Below are positions 17,910-27,644 of a stretch of 64,000 bases of DNA, piece after piece (within the stretch, counting starts at the first letter, position 1; each line of letters begins with the position of its first letter). The stretch covers positions 434,001-498,000 of the forward strand of contig NC_015276.1 in the NCBI RefSeq assembly GCF_000192865.1. Direction: 5' to 3'. This DNA is from Marinomonas mediterranea MMB-1. Its GTDB lineage: Bacteria > Pseudomonadota > Gammaproteobacteria > Pseudomonadales > Marinomonadaceae. Made by a program: the position numbers and the translations under genes. The notes beneath the pieces are model-generated. The model saw nothing but the letters and a program-made list of their open reading frames with translations. It searched no databases and was not told the DNA's origin.

Positions 17910-19085
17910 TTAACGCGATACGAGTAACGAGACTCCCATACCACCGCCGACACACAAGGTAGCGAGACCTTTTTGAGCGTCTCTTTTACGCATTTCATGC
18001 AGCAATGAAACGAGAATTCGACAGCCAGACGCACCAATAGGATGGCCTAATGCAATGGCACCACCGTTTACGTTGACTTTGTCTTGATCCAACCCTAGCT
18101 CTTGGTTAACGCACATCGCTTGAACCGCAAATGCTTCGTTTGCTTCGATTAAGTCTAGATCATTGATGTTCCATTGGGCTTTTTGCAATGCTTTGTTGCT
18201 TGATGCAATGGGGCCAGTGCCCATAATTTCTGGCGCTACGCCCACGCTTGCAGAAGCTTCTATCGTTGCGAGTATAGGGAGCTCTAATCGTTGAGCTTCT
18301 TCGTCGGAAGTAACGACCACCATTGCGGCACCGTCATTTAGAGTGGAGGCGTTGCCTGCGGTCACGGTTCCGTCTTTTGAAAAGGCCGCACGCAGTTTTC
18401 CAAGAGACGCTTCATTGGAATCTGGACGAATTTGCTCGTCTTCCGTGATGTTTAGCGGCTCTCCTTTGCGTTGAGGAATCGAAATAGGAAGGATCTCATC
18501 AATAAAACGCCCTGCGGCTTGTGCGGCAGCGGCTTTTTGTTGAGACTTAGCGGCAAAGCGGTCTTGTTCCTCACGCGTAATGTTCCACTTCGATGCGATG
18601 TTTTCAGCGGTTTGTCCCATGTGATAATCGTTAAACGCATCCCACAGGCCGTCGGTGACCATGGAGTCTAATAGCGTCCAATCCCCCATCTTTTTACCAT
18701 TGCGGCTTTTCGGTAGAACATGTGCCGCCTGACTCATGCTTTCTTGTCCTCCAGCGACCACCATTTTTGCGTCGCCGTTGAGTATTGACTGGGCGGCGAG
18801 CTGGACGGCTTTTAGGCCTGAGCCACAGACCTTATTGATGGTCATTGCGGAAACGGATTGAGCTAATCCTGCGTGTAACGCTGTTTGGCGAGCTGGGTTT
18901 TGTCCACAGCCAGCACTGAGCACTTGACCGAGAATCACCTCATCAATATGTGCTCTAAGGGCTGGAGTTTGGTTTAGTAGCCCCGACAGTACTTGTGTTC
19001 CAATCTCGACGGCGCTTAGGGTTGATAGCGCGCCGTTAAACGCGCCAATGGGGGAGCGTGCCGCAGCGACGATAACTGCTTTCAT
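17910..19085 (-). CDS. atoB: acetyl-CoA C-acetyltransferase (thiolase)
   Basis: 391 residues, the standard thiolase length. The acyl-accepting Cys is in NKVCGSGLKAVQLA near residue 88, the catalytic His in GGAIALGHPIGASGCRI, and the second Cys in LCVGGGMG near the end. It cleaves acetoacetyl-CoA to two acetyl-CoA, or the reverse. It lies 118 bases downstream of the CoA-transferase subunits, so together they activate and split acetoacetate. A beta-ketoadipyl-CoA thiolase role is possible, but no pca genes are nearby. Confidence 0.93.
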   Translation of the reverse strand: MKAVIVAAARSPIGAFNGALSTLSAVEIGTQVLSGLLNQTPALRAHIDEVILGQVLSAGCGQNPARQTALHAGLAQSVSAMTINKVCGSGLKAVQLAAQSILNGDAKMVVAGGQESMSQAAHVLPKSRNGKKMGDWTLLDSMVTDGLWDAFNDYHMGQTAENIASKWNITREEQDRFAAKSQQKAAAAQAAGRFIDEILPISIPQRKGEPLNITEDEQIRPDSNEASLGKLRAAFSKDGTVTAGNASTLNDGAAMVVVTSDEEAQRLELPILATIEASASVGVAPEIMGTGPIASSNKALQKAQWNINDLDLIEANEAFAVQAMCVNQELGLDQDKVNVNGGAIALGHPIGASGCRILVSLLHEMRKRDAQKGLATLCVGGGMGVSLLVSR

Positions 19086-19203
19086 ATGTGGCTTCCTTCA
19101 TTATTGTTATAGTTAGAGAGCTTTGTTCGCGATGTCGTTTGTACAAAGGTCTCAGGTAGTGTGTGATTCATGTTAACAAGCTATTTTCTACTTTTATCAT
19201 GTG

Positions 19204-19863
19204 TTAACCGACAAGCATTTCAGGGACTCGCTCTGGAATAATCAGTGTCCCTTCTGTTTTTTGTTGGATCTCCTCGATACTGACGCCCGGCGCGCGCTCT
19301 TTAAGAATAAAGGCACCATCGTGAATCTCAAGCCAAGCTAAGTCCGTCAATATTTTTTTGATACAGCCTTTTCCTGTTAAGGGCAAGCTACATTGGCTAA
19401 GGAGCTTGGATTCGCCGCTTTTGGATGCGTGGGTCATCGTAACAATGATGTTGTCTGCGCCAGCGACCAGATCCATAGCGCCGCCCATACCTTTCACCAG
19501 TTTATTGGGAATCATCCACGACGCGATGTTTCCGTTAACGTCGACTTCGAACGCGCCTAGTACGGTTAGATCTACATGACCGCCGCGAATCATGGCGAAT
19601 GAATCCGCCGATGAGAAAATAGACGCGCCTTCGACAGCGGTGACGGTTTGTTTTCCGGCGTTGATCATGTCGGCATCAAGGGTTTCTTCTGAGGGAAACT
19701 CGCCCATGCCCAGTAAGCCATTTTCCGACTGCAACATCACTGCCATATCGTCTGGGATGTAGTTGGCAACAAGAGTTGGGATGCCGATACCGAGATTAAC
19801 GTAATACCCATCTTGTAACTCTTGAGCGACTCGCTGCGCCATCTGTTCTCTAGAAAGTGCCAT
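19204..19863 (-). CDS. scoB: 3-oxoacid CoA-transferase subunit B
   Basis: 219 residues from the ATG at 19863, which follows GAGG at good spacing; the frame extends to 19875 but that start would overlap subunit A. The catalytic Glu lies in QSENGLLGMGEFP. LGIGIPTLVANYIP and GGHVDLTVLGAFEVD are typical subunit B signatures. Together with subunit A it transfers CoA from succinyl-CoA or acetyl-CoA to acetoacetate. There is a one-base gap to the subunit A stop, so translation is coupled. Confidence 0.94.
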   Translation of the reverse strand: MALSREQMAQRVAQELQDGYYVNLGIGIPTLVANYIPDDMAVMLQSENGLLGMGEFPSEETLDADMINAGKQTVTAVEGASIFSSADSFAMIRGGHVDLTVLGAFEVDVNGNIASWMIPNKLVKGMGGAMDLVAGADNIIVTMTHASKSGESKLLSQCSLPLTGKGCIKKILTDLAWLEIHDGAFILKERAPGVSIEEIQQKTEGTLIIPERVPEMLVG

Positions 19864-19864
19864 A

Positions 19865-20572
19865 TTAGACCTCACTGCTTTTTATTGTTTTCTGTTCGAT
19901 GCGCTTTTCAAACGTGCCTTGGATAACGCGGTCAACATAGATACCGGGGGTGTGTATTTGAGACGGCTCCAATTCACCGACTTCAACTAACTCTTCGACT
20001 TCGACGACGGTTACGACACCTGCGGTTGCCGCTAGCGGGTTAAAGTTTTGCGCGGTATGGCGATACATTACATTGCCATACTTGTCCGCTTTCCAGCCCT
20101 TAACAATAGCGAAATCGCCCTTAATGGCTGTTTCCATTAGGTACTCTTTGCCATTAAATACGCGAATTTCTTTGCCTTCGGCCACGGGAGTGCCAACGCC
20201 TGTGGCGGTGAAGAACGCCGGGATGCCAGCGCCGCCAGCGCGCATTTTTTCGGCAAGTGTGCCTTGAGGTGTGAGCTCTACTTCTAACTCACCAGATAAG
20301 AGTTGTTGTTCAAACAGCGCGTTTTCGCCGACGTAGGACGACACCATTTTCTTAATTTGCTTCTTTTCCAGTAGCAGGCCTAAGCCAAAGCCGTCTACAC
20401 CACAATTGTTGGAAACCACGGTGAGCCCGCGCGTGCCTTTTCGTTGGATTTCTGCGATAAGGTTTTCAGGTATGCCGCACAACCCAAAACCGCCTGCTAG
20501 AACGGTCATGCCATCTTCTAGGCCTTTCAGAGCGTCTTCATAGGAGCGCACGACTTTATTAAAACCAGCCAT
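19865..20572 (-). CDS. scoA: 3-oxoacid CoA-transferase subunit A
   Basis: 235 residues from the ATG at 20572, which follows GAGGAC; the TTG at 20587 lies within that binding site and is less likely. The N-terminal CoA-binding glycine loop GGFGLCGIPENLI is clear, as are NNCGVDGFGLG and GGAGIPAFFTATGVGT. It is the first gene of a scoA-scoB-thiolase run and is divergent from a LysR gene, the probable regulator. Confidence 0.94.
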   Translation of the reverse strand: MAGFNKVVRSYEDALKGLEDGMTVLAGGFGLCGIPENLIAEIQRKGTRGLTVVSNNCGVDGFGLGLLLEKKQIKKMVSSYVGENALFEQQLLSGELEVELTPQGTLAEKMRAGGAGIPAFFTATGVGTPVAEGKEIRVFNGKEYLMETAIKGDFAIVKGWKADKYGNVMYRHTAQNFNPLAATAGVVTVVEVEELVEVGELEPSQIHTPGIYVDRVIQGTFEKRIEQKTIKSSEV

Positions 20573-20704
20573 AGTTACTGTCCTCAATGTTTTTATTCTT
20601 TGTGTTTATGGCTTTAGTTTGATCTAAGTAGATTGATAAGTTAATTTTGTAATATCTATTTATTAATAAGAAATTCAAAATAATGGTGCGGAGCTAGATC
20701 GCTT

Positions 20705-21586
20705 ATGAACGTCAAACAAATGAAAGTGTTTCTAGCGGTTGCGGAGTCCATGAGTTTTGCCAGCGCGGCAAATCAGCTCAGCCTCTCTCAACCCGCGTTA
20801 AGCTTGTCGATAAAGAGCTTAGAAGAATCGCTCGGTGGAAAGTTGTTTGAGCGCACAACACGAACCATTGCCTTGACGCCAGAAGGTAACGCGCTCGTAC
20901 CCATAGCCAAGCGTCTATTAAATGATTGGCAAAATTCAGAAGAAGAAATTCGTCAAAGGTTTGCTTTGCAAAAGGGGAAAATCAGCATCGCCGCGATGCC
21001 TTCTTTTGCAGCGTCTTTGTTGCCAAAGGCGATCAAAAACTACCACGACTCGTTTCCAAATATTCAAGTAGCGATCGACGATGTTCTGTCAGACACGGTG
21101 GTCGAAATGGTGAGCGCCAGTCAGGTTGAACTTGGTATCGCGTTTGAGCCTTATCAGACGAAAGGATTACACTTCTTCCCTTTATTCGAAGACAGGTTTA
21201 TCGCGATTTTACCGAATAATCATGCGTTAAACGCGCATGCATCTTTAACTTGGGAAGCATTACTGAAATACGACTTTATTACTCTACAGCGCCCCTCTAG
21301 CGTGAGAGCAATGATCGAAAATGCGTTAAAAGAAGTGAATATCGATTTTACGGTTGCCTTTGATGCTCACCAGCTTGCCACCGTTGGACGAATGGTGAGC
21401 GAAGGGTTGGGCGTCGCCGTGGTGCCTGCATTGTGTCGACAACAAGCAGAGGAACAAGGTGTGGTTTGTAAGCAGATTTCTGGCCCTATTGTCAGTCGTC
21501 ATGTTGGGGTGGTGTGTAAGTCTCGATCCAGCCTTTCTGTCGCGGCGACAGCTATGCTGGATGTGTTGAGGAAGACGTATCGATAA
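20705..21586 (+). CDS. LysR-family transcriptional regulator, divergent from scoAB
   Basis: 293 residues. The helix-turn-helix FLAVAESMSFASAANQLSLS, SQPALSLSIKSLEESLGGKLFERTTR is textbook LysR, with an effector domain from about residue 90. It is divergent from scoA with 132 bases between start codons, so it most likely controls ketone-body use. A weak inverted repeat (TTCCCCTTT / AAAGGGGAA at 21608-21653) after the stop may end the transcript. Confidence 0.94.
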   Translation: MNVKQMKVFLAVAESMSFASAANQLSLSQPALSLSIKSLEESLGGKLFERTTRTIALTPEGNALVPIAKRLLNDWQNSEEEIRQRFALQKGKISIAAMPSFAASLLPKAIKNYHDSFPNIQVAIDDVLSDTVVEMVSASQVELGIAFEPYQTKGLHFFPLFEDRFIAILPNNHALNAHASLTWEALLKYDFITLQRPSSVRAMIENALKEVNIDFTVAFDAHQLATVGRMVSEGLGVAVVPALCRQQAEEQGVVCKQISGPIVSRHVGVVCKSRSSLSVAATAMLDVLRKTYR

Positions 21587-21684
21587 GGTGGCTATGTTTG
21601 AGGCCATTTCCCCTTTGTTAGAGTGTGGAAGCGATGCAATAATAAAAGGGGAAGATATTATGCACGGCTTCCTGAGGCTACCCG

Positions 21685-22668
21685 TTAAAACGCGTAATTA
21701 AAGCGTAGTCGGGTTGCGATTGTCTCGTCGTTTGTCGTAGCGGCAACTTTGTCTGCTTTAGAGTACGAAGCTGCTAACGTCATGGACGCCGCGTCGATAT
21801 CTAGCAGCGGCATTGTATAAGCTGCGTATGTTGTAAGAACGCTCGGGTCATCACCAGTGGCATTGTCTTCATTAGAGGAAATGATGCCAACACCAAAATC
21901 TCCGCTTGTCATATTTGCAGCCCATGACATGACTTCTTGTTTGCTTTCGTCATCTTCCATTTTTGCAGCTGATAGGTTGATGTTTGCGCCACCCACATCG
22001 AAATTGGCTGTTATGGAAAAACCGGACTGGCTGACATCGTTAGTTGAGGATGTACCATCGTACTTTATTTGTTCGAAGCCGGCTGAAATAGACATGCCAT
22101 CGGTTGCGTAAGTCACTGTCGGGCGGATACCTGAAAAGGCTGTGTTGTCGTCGCCGTTAGCGTCATCATCGCCATATATCGTAGCGAGTTGGAAAGACAG
22201 AGCGTCGCTAGATTTAATGTTTAGGGCAATCTGACCGCCATCGTCACCGGCACGACCTCTTACTTTGTTTCCTTGATAGACTGTAACGCCACCAGCATGT
22301 TCGACAATGGTATCTTTGCCGAGTGGGAATAGGTTGATGGCCTCGAATCGACCAAATTGAGCGTCAAAGGAGTCATTGCCTAATTGAATAAATGCATCGT
22401 CGATGCCTGTGGAGCCATCCGTAGAAACAAGCAAGGTTCCCTTAGACTTTATAAAATTATCACCGGATGTATGTTCTGAGGCTATGTTGAGCGCTACTCG
22501 ACCGTTTTGATCGTATGTCGTGCCGTTAACGCTTGAATCATTGCTGCCACTTTGATTTTTAATGTCTGTGTTTATCTCGAAGTCTGCGTCAAATGATGGG
22601 CTAGCGTAGGCGCTATTCATAGCAATTAGTCCCGAGACAACGGCAACGTATAGGGAGGTTTTCTTCAT
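21685..22668 (-). CDS. outer membrane porin-like beta-barrel protein
   Basis: 327 residues with a clear signal peptide (MKKTSLYVAVVSGLIAMNSAYA, quoted here in part: cleavage after AYA). The mature part is Asp- and Asn-rich with alternating beta strands, for example FDADFEINTDIKNQ and FDAQFGRFEAINLFPLG, and ends with the assembly-type Phe (RLRFNYAF). That pattern fits a 16-strand porin. The highly acidic composition suits a salt-living organism. It stands alone between a LysR gene and rhlE. Substrate unknown. Confidence 0.8.
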   Translation of the reverse strand: MKKTSLYVAVVSGLIAMNSAYASPSFDADFEINTDIKNQSGSNDSSVNGTTYDQNGRVALNIASEHTSGDNFIKSKGTLLVSTDGSTGIDDAFIQLGNDSFDAQFGRFEAINLFPLGKDTIVEHAGGVTVYQGNKVRGRAGDDGGQIALNIKSSDALSFQLATIYGDDDANGDDNTAFSGIRPTVTYATDGMSISAGFEQIKYDGTSSTNDVSQSGFSITANFDVGGANINLSAAKMEDDESKQEVMSWAANMTSGDFGVGIISSNEDNATGDDPSVLTTYAAYTMPLLDIDAASMTLAASYSKADKVAATTNDETIATRLRFNYAF

Positions 22669-23144
22669 TTTCTATTACCTTTTATATTTTATTTTTATTG
22701 TTCCTCGAAAGTATTTTCAGGAAATAATCTTTCGATTAGGTAACAATATTTCAATATAAGACATGAAGACAATGGTATTTCTTTCTTATTTTTTGCTTAA
22801 TTTGGGCTGTTTTCTTATTAATCCCTTAACTTATTGTCTATTTTTTGGACTTTCTCCTCTTTCTATAGGAATAAGTAATATATAAGTTGGAGTAAAATTA
22901 CTACATTTCGTGCATTTCCATTTTTTGTTCTTTTTTATTTTGCTGATTCTTGCTTGTTATCTTCTAATCTTCTTGCTCAAGGTTGAATAAAACGCTTTCT
23001 CTTTGTTCAAAAGATTAGAGTCGCGATACGCCTCCTATTGCTGTATTCTTCGCGTCTTCTTCAGTGTGGAATTGGCTTGTCGTAATACTCCTTTTCAGCT
23101 GAACCCGCTTTTATGCGTAATTGTTACTGAATCGAGACCAATTC
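22669..23144. other. non-coding region between the porin gene and rhlE
   Basis: 476 bases, very AT-rich. It carries the divergent promoters of the porin and rhlE. The frame at 23003-23194 runs into rhlE in another register and has no support. A long rhlE leader is possible, but I see no defined RNA element. Confidence 0.5.
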
Positions 23145-24422
23145 ATGTCATTTTCTTCTTTGGGGCTATCTGCTCCTATTCTGGATGCTATTAAGTCCCA
23201 AGGGTATTCCGAACCATCACCAATACAAGCCATGGCTATTCCCGCCGTTTTAGAAGGGAAAGACGTTATGGCGGCGGCGCAAACGGGTACGGGTAAAACC
23301 GCTGGGTTTACGTTGCCAATACTTGAGCTGCTATCTAAGGGCGAAAAGGCTCGTAGTAATAATGTTAGGGCTTTGGTATTAACACCGACTCGAGAACTTG
23401 CAGCACAGGTTCACGAAAATGCGGCAGCCTATTCTCAGAACTTGCCTCTTCGCGCTGAAGTCGTATTTGGTGGCGTTAAAATCAACCCACAAATGATGAA
23501 GTTAAGACGCGGCGTTGACGTTCTCGTTGCGACACCGGGTCGATTGCTGGATCTGTTCTCTCAAAATGCAATTTCATTTAAGCAGCTTGAAATTCTGGTA
23601 TTGGATGAAGCAGACCGCATGTTGGACATGGGTTTTATTCACGATATTAAACGTATTCTGAAACTCTTACCTAAAGAACGTCAGACTTTGCTTTTCTCTG
23701 CGACGTTTTCTGATGATATTCGAGAATTGGCGCAAAATGTGGTTAAAGACGCTGTTGAGGTTTCTGTTACGCCACCTAATACCACGGTAGAGGTGATCAG
23801 GCAGAGCCTTATCCCAGTGGATAAGTCGAAGAAAAGTGCGGCGTTAAAGTTTTTGATACAGTCGCGCGACTTAAGCCAAGTGTTGGTTTTCTCTCGTACG
23901 AAGCACGGCGCTAACCGATTAGCGACCCTGTTCCAAAAAGCAGGCATTGAAGCGGCGGCGATTCATGGCAACAAAAGCCAAGGCGCCAGAACAAAGGCGT
24001 TAGCTGGCTTTAAGTCTGGCGAAATCAGAGTGCTGGTGGCCACAGACATTGCCGCTCGTGGTATCGATATTGACCAGCTTCCACATGTTGTTAATTTTGA
24101 TTTACCCAATGTTCCAGCGGACTATGTGCATCGAATTGGCCGAACTGGCCGCGCGGGTGCAACGGGTGAAGCGATCTCTTTGGTGAGCGAGGATGAAGCG
24201 GATCAGTTATCTGATATTGAGAATTTGATTCGTAAACCGATTCCACGTGATTACTTGGAAGGATTTAAACCTGTCAACGAAGTTCGTGAGACGAGAATTT
24301 CGGATAAAGTAAAAAAACCGAAAAAACCAAAGAAGCCAAAAAGCCGAAGTACGTCTCGCCATAATAATGGCCAGCGTTCGGGAGAGCTGGCAAGAGGTCA
24401 TAAGCCGACTGGTCAGCGTTAG
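23145..24422 (+). CDS. rhlE: DEAD-box ATP-dependent RNA helicase
   Basis: 425 residues from the ATG at 23145; the protein then begins SFSSLGLSAPILDAIKSQGY as RhlE proteins do, while the longer frame starts with TTG. All DEAD-box motifs are present: the Q motif (SPIQ), AQTGTGKT, PTRELA, TPGR, DEAD in VLDEADRM, SAT in LLFSATFSDD, ARGID and HRIGRTGRAG. The C-terminal tail is basic (KKPKKPKKPKS), suitable for RNA binding. It unwinds structured RNA, typically in ribosome assembly or cold adaptation. Confidence 0.94.
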   Translation: MSFSSLGLSAPILDAIKSQGYSEPSPIQAMAIPAVLEGKDVMAAAQTGTGKTAGFTLPILELLSKGEKARSNNVRALVLTPTRELAAQVHENAAAYSQNLPLRAEVVFGGVKINPQMMKLRRGVDVLVATPGRLLDLFSQNAISFKQLEILVLDEADRMLDMGFIHDIKRILKLLPKERQTLLFSATFSDDIRELAQNVVKDAVEVSVTPPNTTVEVIRQSLIPVDKSKKSAALKFLIQSRDLSQVLVFSRTKHGANRLATLFQKAGIEAAAIHGNKSQGARTKALAGFKSGEIRVLVATDIAARGIDIDQLPHVVNFDLPNVPADYVHRIGRTGRAGATGEAISLVSEDEADQLSDIENLIRKPIPRDYLEGFKPVNEVRETRISDKVKKPKKPKKPKSRSTSRHNNGQRSGELARGHKPTGQR

Positions 24423-24431
24423 TCGGTTATC

Positions 24432-24464
24432 AGGACTCTTTAATAGTCTTCGTTAAAGAGTCCT
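24432..24464. terminator. hairpin between convergent rhlE and EAL genes
   Basis: Perfect 12-bp stem AGGACTCTTTAA / TTAAAGAGTCCT with a nine-base loop. No T tract on either side, but its position 10 bases after the rhlE stop and 34 before the EAL gene stop suggests a shared terminator. Confidence 0.6.
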
Positions 24465-24497
24465 AAGTGTGACGAGTAGCGATTGTAAATGTAGTCG

Positions 24498-26135
24498 CTA
24501 CGTTAAATAGGGCTGTTCTTTTAGCATTCTGCTCAGCTCTGTTCTATCAACCGCTTTACTGTAATACCAACCTTGTCCATTAGAGTTTAGAGAGCGGCTC
24601 AGAATGTACTCTAATTCCTTTTCTGTTTCGATTCCTTCGAATACTGCACACGTATCCAAAGCCTCTAAAAGCTGGAAGATCCCATCAAGCGTTATTTGAT
24701 TAACCGTTTGGGTGCCGATTGCTTGGGTAAACATCATGTCGATTTTGACTTCATCTGGCTCCAAAGAGCTCAACCAAGACAGATTCGAAAAGCCGGTGCC
24801 AAAATCATCCAATGAAAGTTTGTAGCCATCGCGAGTGAGTCGTTTCGCAGAGTTAATGAGCACGTCATGATCCATGGCTGAGCGCTCGGTGACTTCAAAG
24901 ACGATTTGATTGTTGTGGATGTTGTATAGACTCATTTCTCGGTAGATAAAGTCAAAGAAGTCGAGTTCGCCTAGATCGCTAGCAGCGACGTTGATATTGA
25001 CTGACAGTGAGCGATCGGCTTCTAGGAATGTGTGTAAATCCTTTAGCGTTTTACGAACGATGACTTTCGTGAGCTTTAGTATGTCGCCATTTTGTTCTGC
25101 AAGGGAGATAAATGTATCCGGTGAAATAAAACCGTCTGTGTCATCGACCCAGCGAGCCAAGGCTTCCACCCCGATAATGCGTCCTGATTGCAAGTGTATT
25201 TTGGGTTGATACAGTGGAAAAACGAGTTCTCGCTTTATGGCAAAACGCAGCTTGCTGAGCAATGCCCTAGGCGCAAACTTCCTATATTGGATAACAAAAG
25301 ATAGGACGATACCGACGATAATGCCCAGTACCACGAGCGAGGCGCTGTAGGTAAAGGGCTTTGCGTATAAGCCTAGTTTTCTATCGATAGCGACAGAGCA
25401 AAAATTTCTGGAGTGATCACAGCGCTTTTCAGTGATGATGGCATTTGGCAGAGGAAGCCAATCTTTAAATGACGCCTCATGATTAATGGCTTTGGCGACA
25501 TAGTCGGATGGCATATCGTCTAAGGTAAAATACACAAAGCCAGTGTTGTCGTTGTACATCACTACTCCTGTTTTTGTGGACCGTCGGTTAATGTCTAAGT
25601 ATGCGGCGGGCGATATCGCGACGATGACATTTTTTATTTTTAGCAGTGTCCGTTGCTCGAACTCTCCGGTGAGATAGTCCGCTGAGCGCCAGAAAGACAA
25701 GCCTTCTCCACTCGCGTCGTCTGAATCTGGTGCTGTTAGTTGAAATGGCGAGTCTAGTTTTCCCCAAACGGCACTACAGTGGATCGCGTTGTTTTGTGTA
25801 TAGCTAACGTCTTCAATGTAGTGATAGCGTGCGCGAATGCGTCGTAGCTGATTTAAGTTATTATTATCGCAGGATTGGTCGGATAGTTCGGAGGCAAGTG
25901 CCAGTACTTTTTGTGCCTGAAAGCTAACTTGTTGGTTTCTTAGGGCTACATCATGAGCGTATTTGTTTAAAGAAATAAACTCATCGCCAATAGTACGAAA
26001 GTGCGCTGTGTTTAAAATAACAAAGATACAGATCAAACTTACCAGAGCCGTGGATGACCAAGAAGGCTTTGGTAAGTAGGATAAAAATATCCCAAATTTT
26101 ACTAGCTGACTTTTAATGTAGCCCAAAAGTAACAA
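24498..26135 (-). CDS. membrane CSS-motif / EAL-domain cyclic di-GMP phosphodiesterase
   Basis: 545 residues. An N-terminal membrane helix (about 28-45) and a second near 265-285 bracket a periplasmic domain with a CSS-like motif (SDQSC, then HCSAVWG), which in related PdeC-type enzymes senses redox state. The cytoplasmic EAL domain keeps the catalytic set: GVEALARW, FEVTE, LDDFGTGFS, VKID, FEGIET and GQGWYY. It should hydrolyse cyclic di-GMP. It follows the Cache protein by 21 bases and is probably co-transcribed. The start is uncertain: no ATG is available and a TTG at 26135 is used. Confidence 0.88.
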   Translation of the reverse strand: MLLLGYIKSQLVKFGIFLSYLPKPSWSSTALVSLICIFVILNTAHFRTIGDEFISLNKYAHDVALRNQQVSFQAQKVLALASELSDQSCDNNNLNQLRRIRARYHYIEDVSYTQNNAIHCSAVWGKLDSPFQLTAPDSDDASGEGLSFWRSADYLTGEFEQRTLLKIKNVIVAISPAAYLDINRRSTKTGVVMYNDNTGFVYFTLDDMPSDYVAKAINHEASFKDWLPLPNAIITEKRCDHSRNFCSVAIDRKLGLYAKPFTYSASLVVLGIIVGIVLSFVIQYRKFAPRALLSKLRFAIKRELVFPLYQPKIHLQSGRIIGVEALARWVDDTDGFISPDTFISLAEQNGDILKLTKVIVRKTLKDLHTFLEADRSLSVNINVAASDLGELDFFDFIYREMSLYNIHNNQIVFEVTERSAMDHDVLINSAKRLTRDGYKLSLDDFGTGFSNLSWLSSLEPDEVKIDMMFTQAIGTQTVNQITLDGIFQLLEALDTCAVFEGIETEKELEYILSRSLNSNGQGWYYSKAVDRTELSRMLKEQPYLT

Positions 26136-26156
26136 CCCCAGAGTGTATTGTTGAAT

Positions 26157-27644
26157 CTAAAGCTTATATGAGCTTAAGTCGTTTTCCAGTTTTTGAGAGG
26201 TACTTCCTAAACCTTGGACGAGGGTAGTCAGTTTCTCATTTTCTTCTGCCAAACTAATTAAGTCTTTTTCTAATTGCTCTATCATTTGAATTTTTGTTTT
26301 ATGGTTGTTATCTAATGCGTCTTTGAACGCGTTAAACTCCTGGCAAACTTGCATTATGTTGGTCGACGATTTGTATGTTTGTGTGACTTTTTCAGTTAAC
26401 GCTGAATCCAAAGCGAAGTTGAGGTATTCCTCGGCCGAAAGAAAGGCTCGCGAAAGTGAGTCCAGTTCGCTGAGCTCTTCATTAACAAGGTGTTCTAAGT
26501 GATGAATTAACCCTGCGTTTGCATTACTGCCTTCGTAAGACGTGTTTGATTCTCGTAATTGTGTAATCGTGTCGAGCAACTTACTGGATAGACGCTTTAG
26601 AAATTCAGACCGTTGTTTGTTTTCGTTGATTAACGCACGTAGATCCGACAACGCGATGTCACTGCGTTCAGAGTCAGTAAAGCATTGCTTAGCACTTTCA
26701 TGTAGTTTGACCGTTACAGGAGCGAGTGTTGCGATAAGGTCCGTGTATTCATTTCCAGCGACACTGCATTTTTCTAAGTAGACACGAATCTCTTGTTGGT
26801 GACGTCTATTTTTATCAATACTCTGAGATAATTTTTCTAAGCTGGATTCACTTAATTTTACGTCATTGTTTAGATTGCTTGCTTTGTTGCGTAGGTCTAA
26901 AAAGGTTCCATTCAGGCTTTTATTTAACAGCGTTAAGGCGCTTAGAATGCTGTCTTTTGCAACACTGGAAAAAGCGTGGGTTAAATTGCCTCGCTCCATG
27001 CCTTCAATGTGTTGTTTTAATGTATAGGGTTCTGTTCCGATCGATTTTTGTATTCTACTTAATAAAACTCGAACGATAATGAGCATTAACATAAGGGTTA
27101 AGAAAGCGGCGATAAAATACGGTGTGGATAGCTCCCACGCTTGCACGTTTAGCTCATCCATATAAAGGCCATAACCTATCATCCAGTCCCACTTAGGAAT
27201 AAGCGTCATAGTATTCAGCTTTAAGAACAACTCGTCAGAGGAGGGTTTACGGCTTTCACCTATGATAAAGTGAAATTCATTGTCTCTTAAAGCCGATATG
27301 TACTTCGCATAAGACGATTGAAATTTTCCGATGACATCGTCTTTTACATGTACCCTAGCAATGGCGTTATGATCGTTTGCCCAAATAAAGGAAGAGCCTT
27401 TTGAAAATTTGCTTAATAGGGTCGCTATTTCAAATTCCGCTTCTGGTTTTGATAGCTCACCTCGTTCGAATCGGTTTATTTCGTATTCGGCGAGTTGCTT
27501 CGCGAATCTGAGTAGTTCCGTTGCTTCATGCTTCCTTGCCTCGATTAGGTTGTTTTTTGACGCTTGGAACATCAAGGTGCAAAACACAACCATTCCAACC
27601 GCTATGATCACAGTGATTAAGTTAATCAGTCGAGAAAGTTTCAT
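26157..27644 (-). CDS. Cache-domain membrane sensor with long coiled coil, no chemoreceptor tip
   Basis: 495 residues. A membrane helix at about 7-28, a single-Cache periplasmic domain (about 30-170, ending WDWMIGYGLYMDEL, a very typical Cache_2 motif), a second helix at about 175-195, then a HAMP-like segment and a Ser/Leu/Glu-rich coiled coil to the end. The conserved hairpin tip of methyl-accepting proteins is absent, so it is not a normal chemoreceptor. It lies directly upstream of the EAL phosphodiesterase and may control it. That link is inference from the operon. Confidence 0.75.
   Translation of the reverse strand: MKLSRLINLITVIIAVGMVVFCTLMFQASKNNLIEARKHEATELLRFAKQLAEYEINRFERGELSKPEAEFEIATLLSKFSKGSSFIWANDHNAIARVHVKDDVIGKFQSSYAKYISALRDNEFHFIIGESRKPSSDELFLKLNTMTLIPKWDWMIGYGLYMDELNVQAWELSTPYFIAAFLTLMLMLIIVRVLLSRIQKSIGTEPYTLKQHIEGMERGNLTHAFSSVAKDSILSALTLLNKSLNGTFLDLRNKASNLNNDVKLSESSLEKLSQSIDKNRRHQQEIRVYLEKCSVAGNEYTDLIATLAPVTVKLHESAKQCFTDSERSDIALSDLRALINENKQRSEFLKRLSSKLLDTITQLRESNTSYEGSNANAGLIHHLEHLVNEELSELDSLSRAFLSAEEYLNFALDSALTEKVTQTYKSSTNIMQVCQEFNAFKDALDNNHKTKIQMIEQLEKDLISLAEENEKLTTLVQGLGSTSQKLENDLSSYKL

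Noticed and set aside
17910..20572. Assignment of the CoA-transferase/thiolase genes to the beta-ketoadipate pathway (pcaIJF)
   Set aside because: No other pca genes are nearby and the sequences read more like acetoacetate-type SCOT and acetyl-CoA acetyltransferase; cannot be fully excluded.
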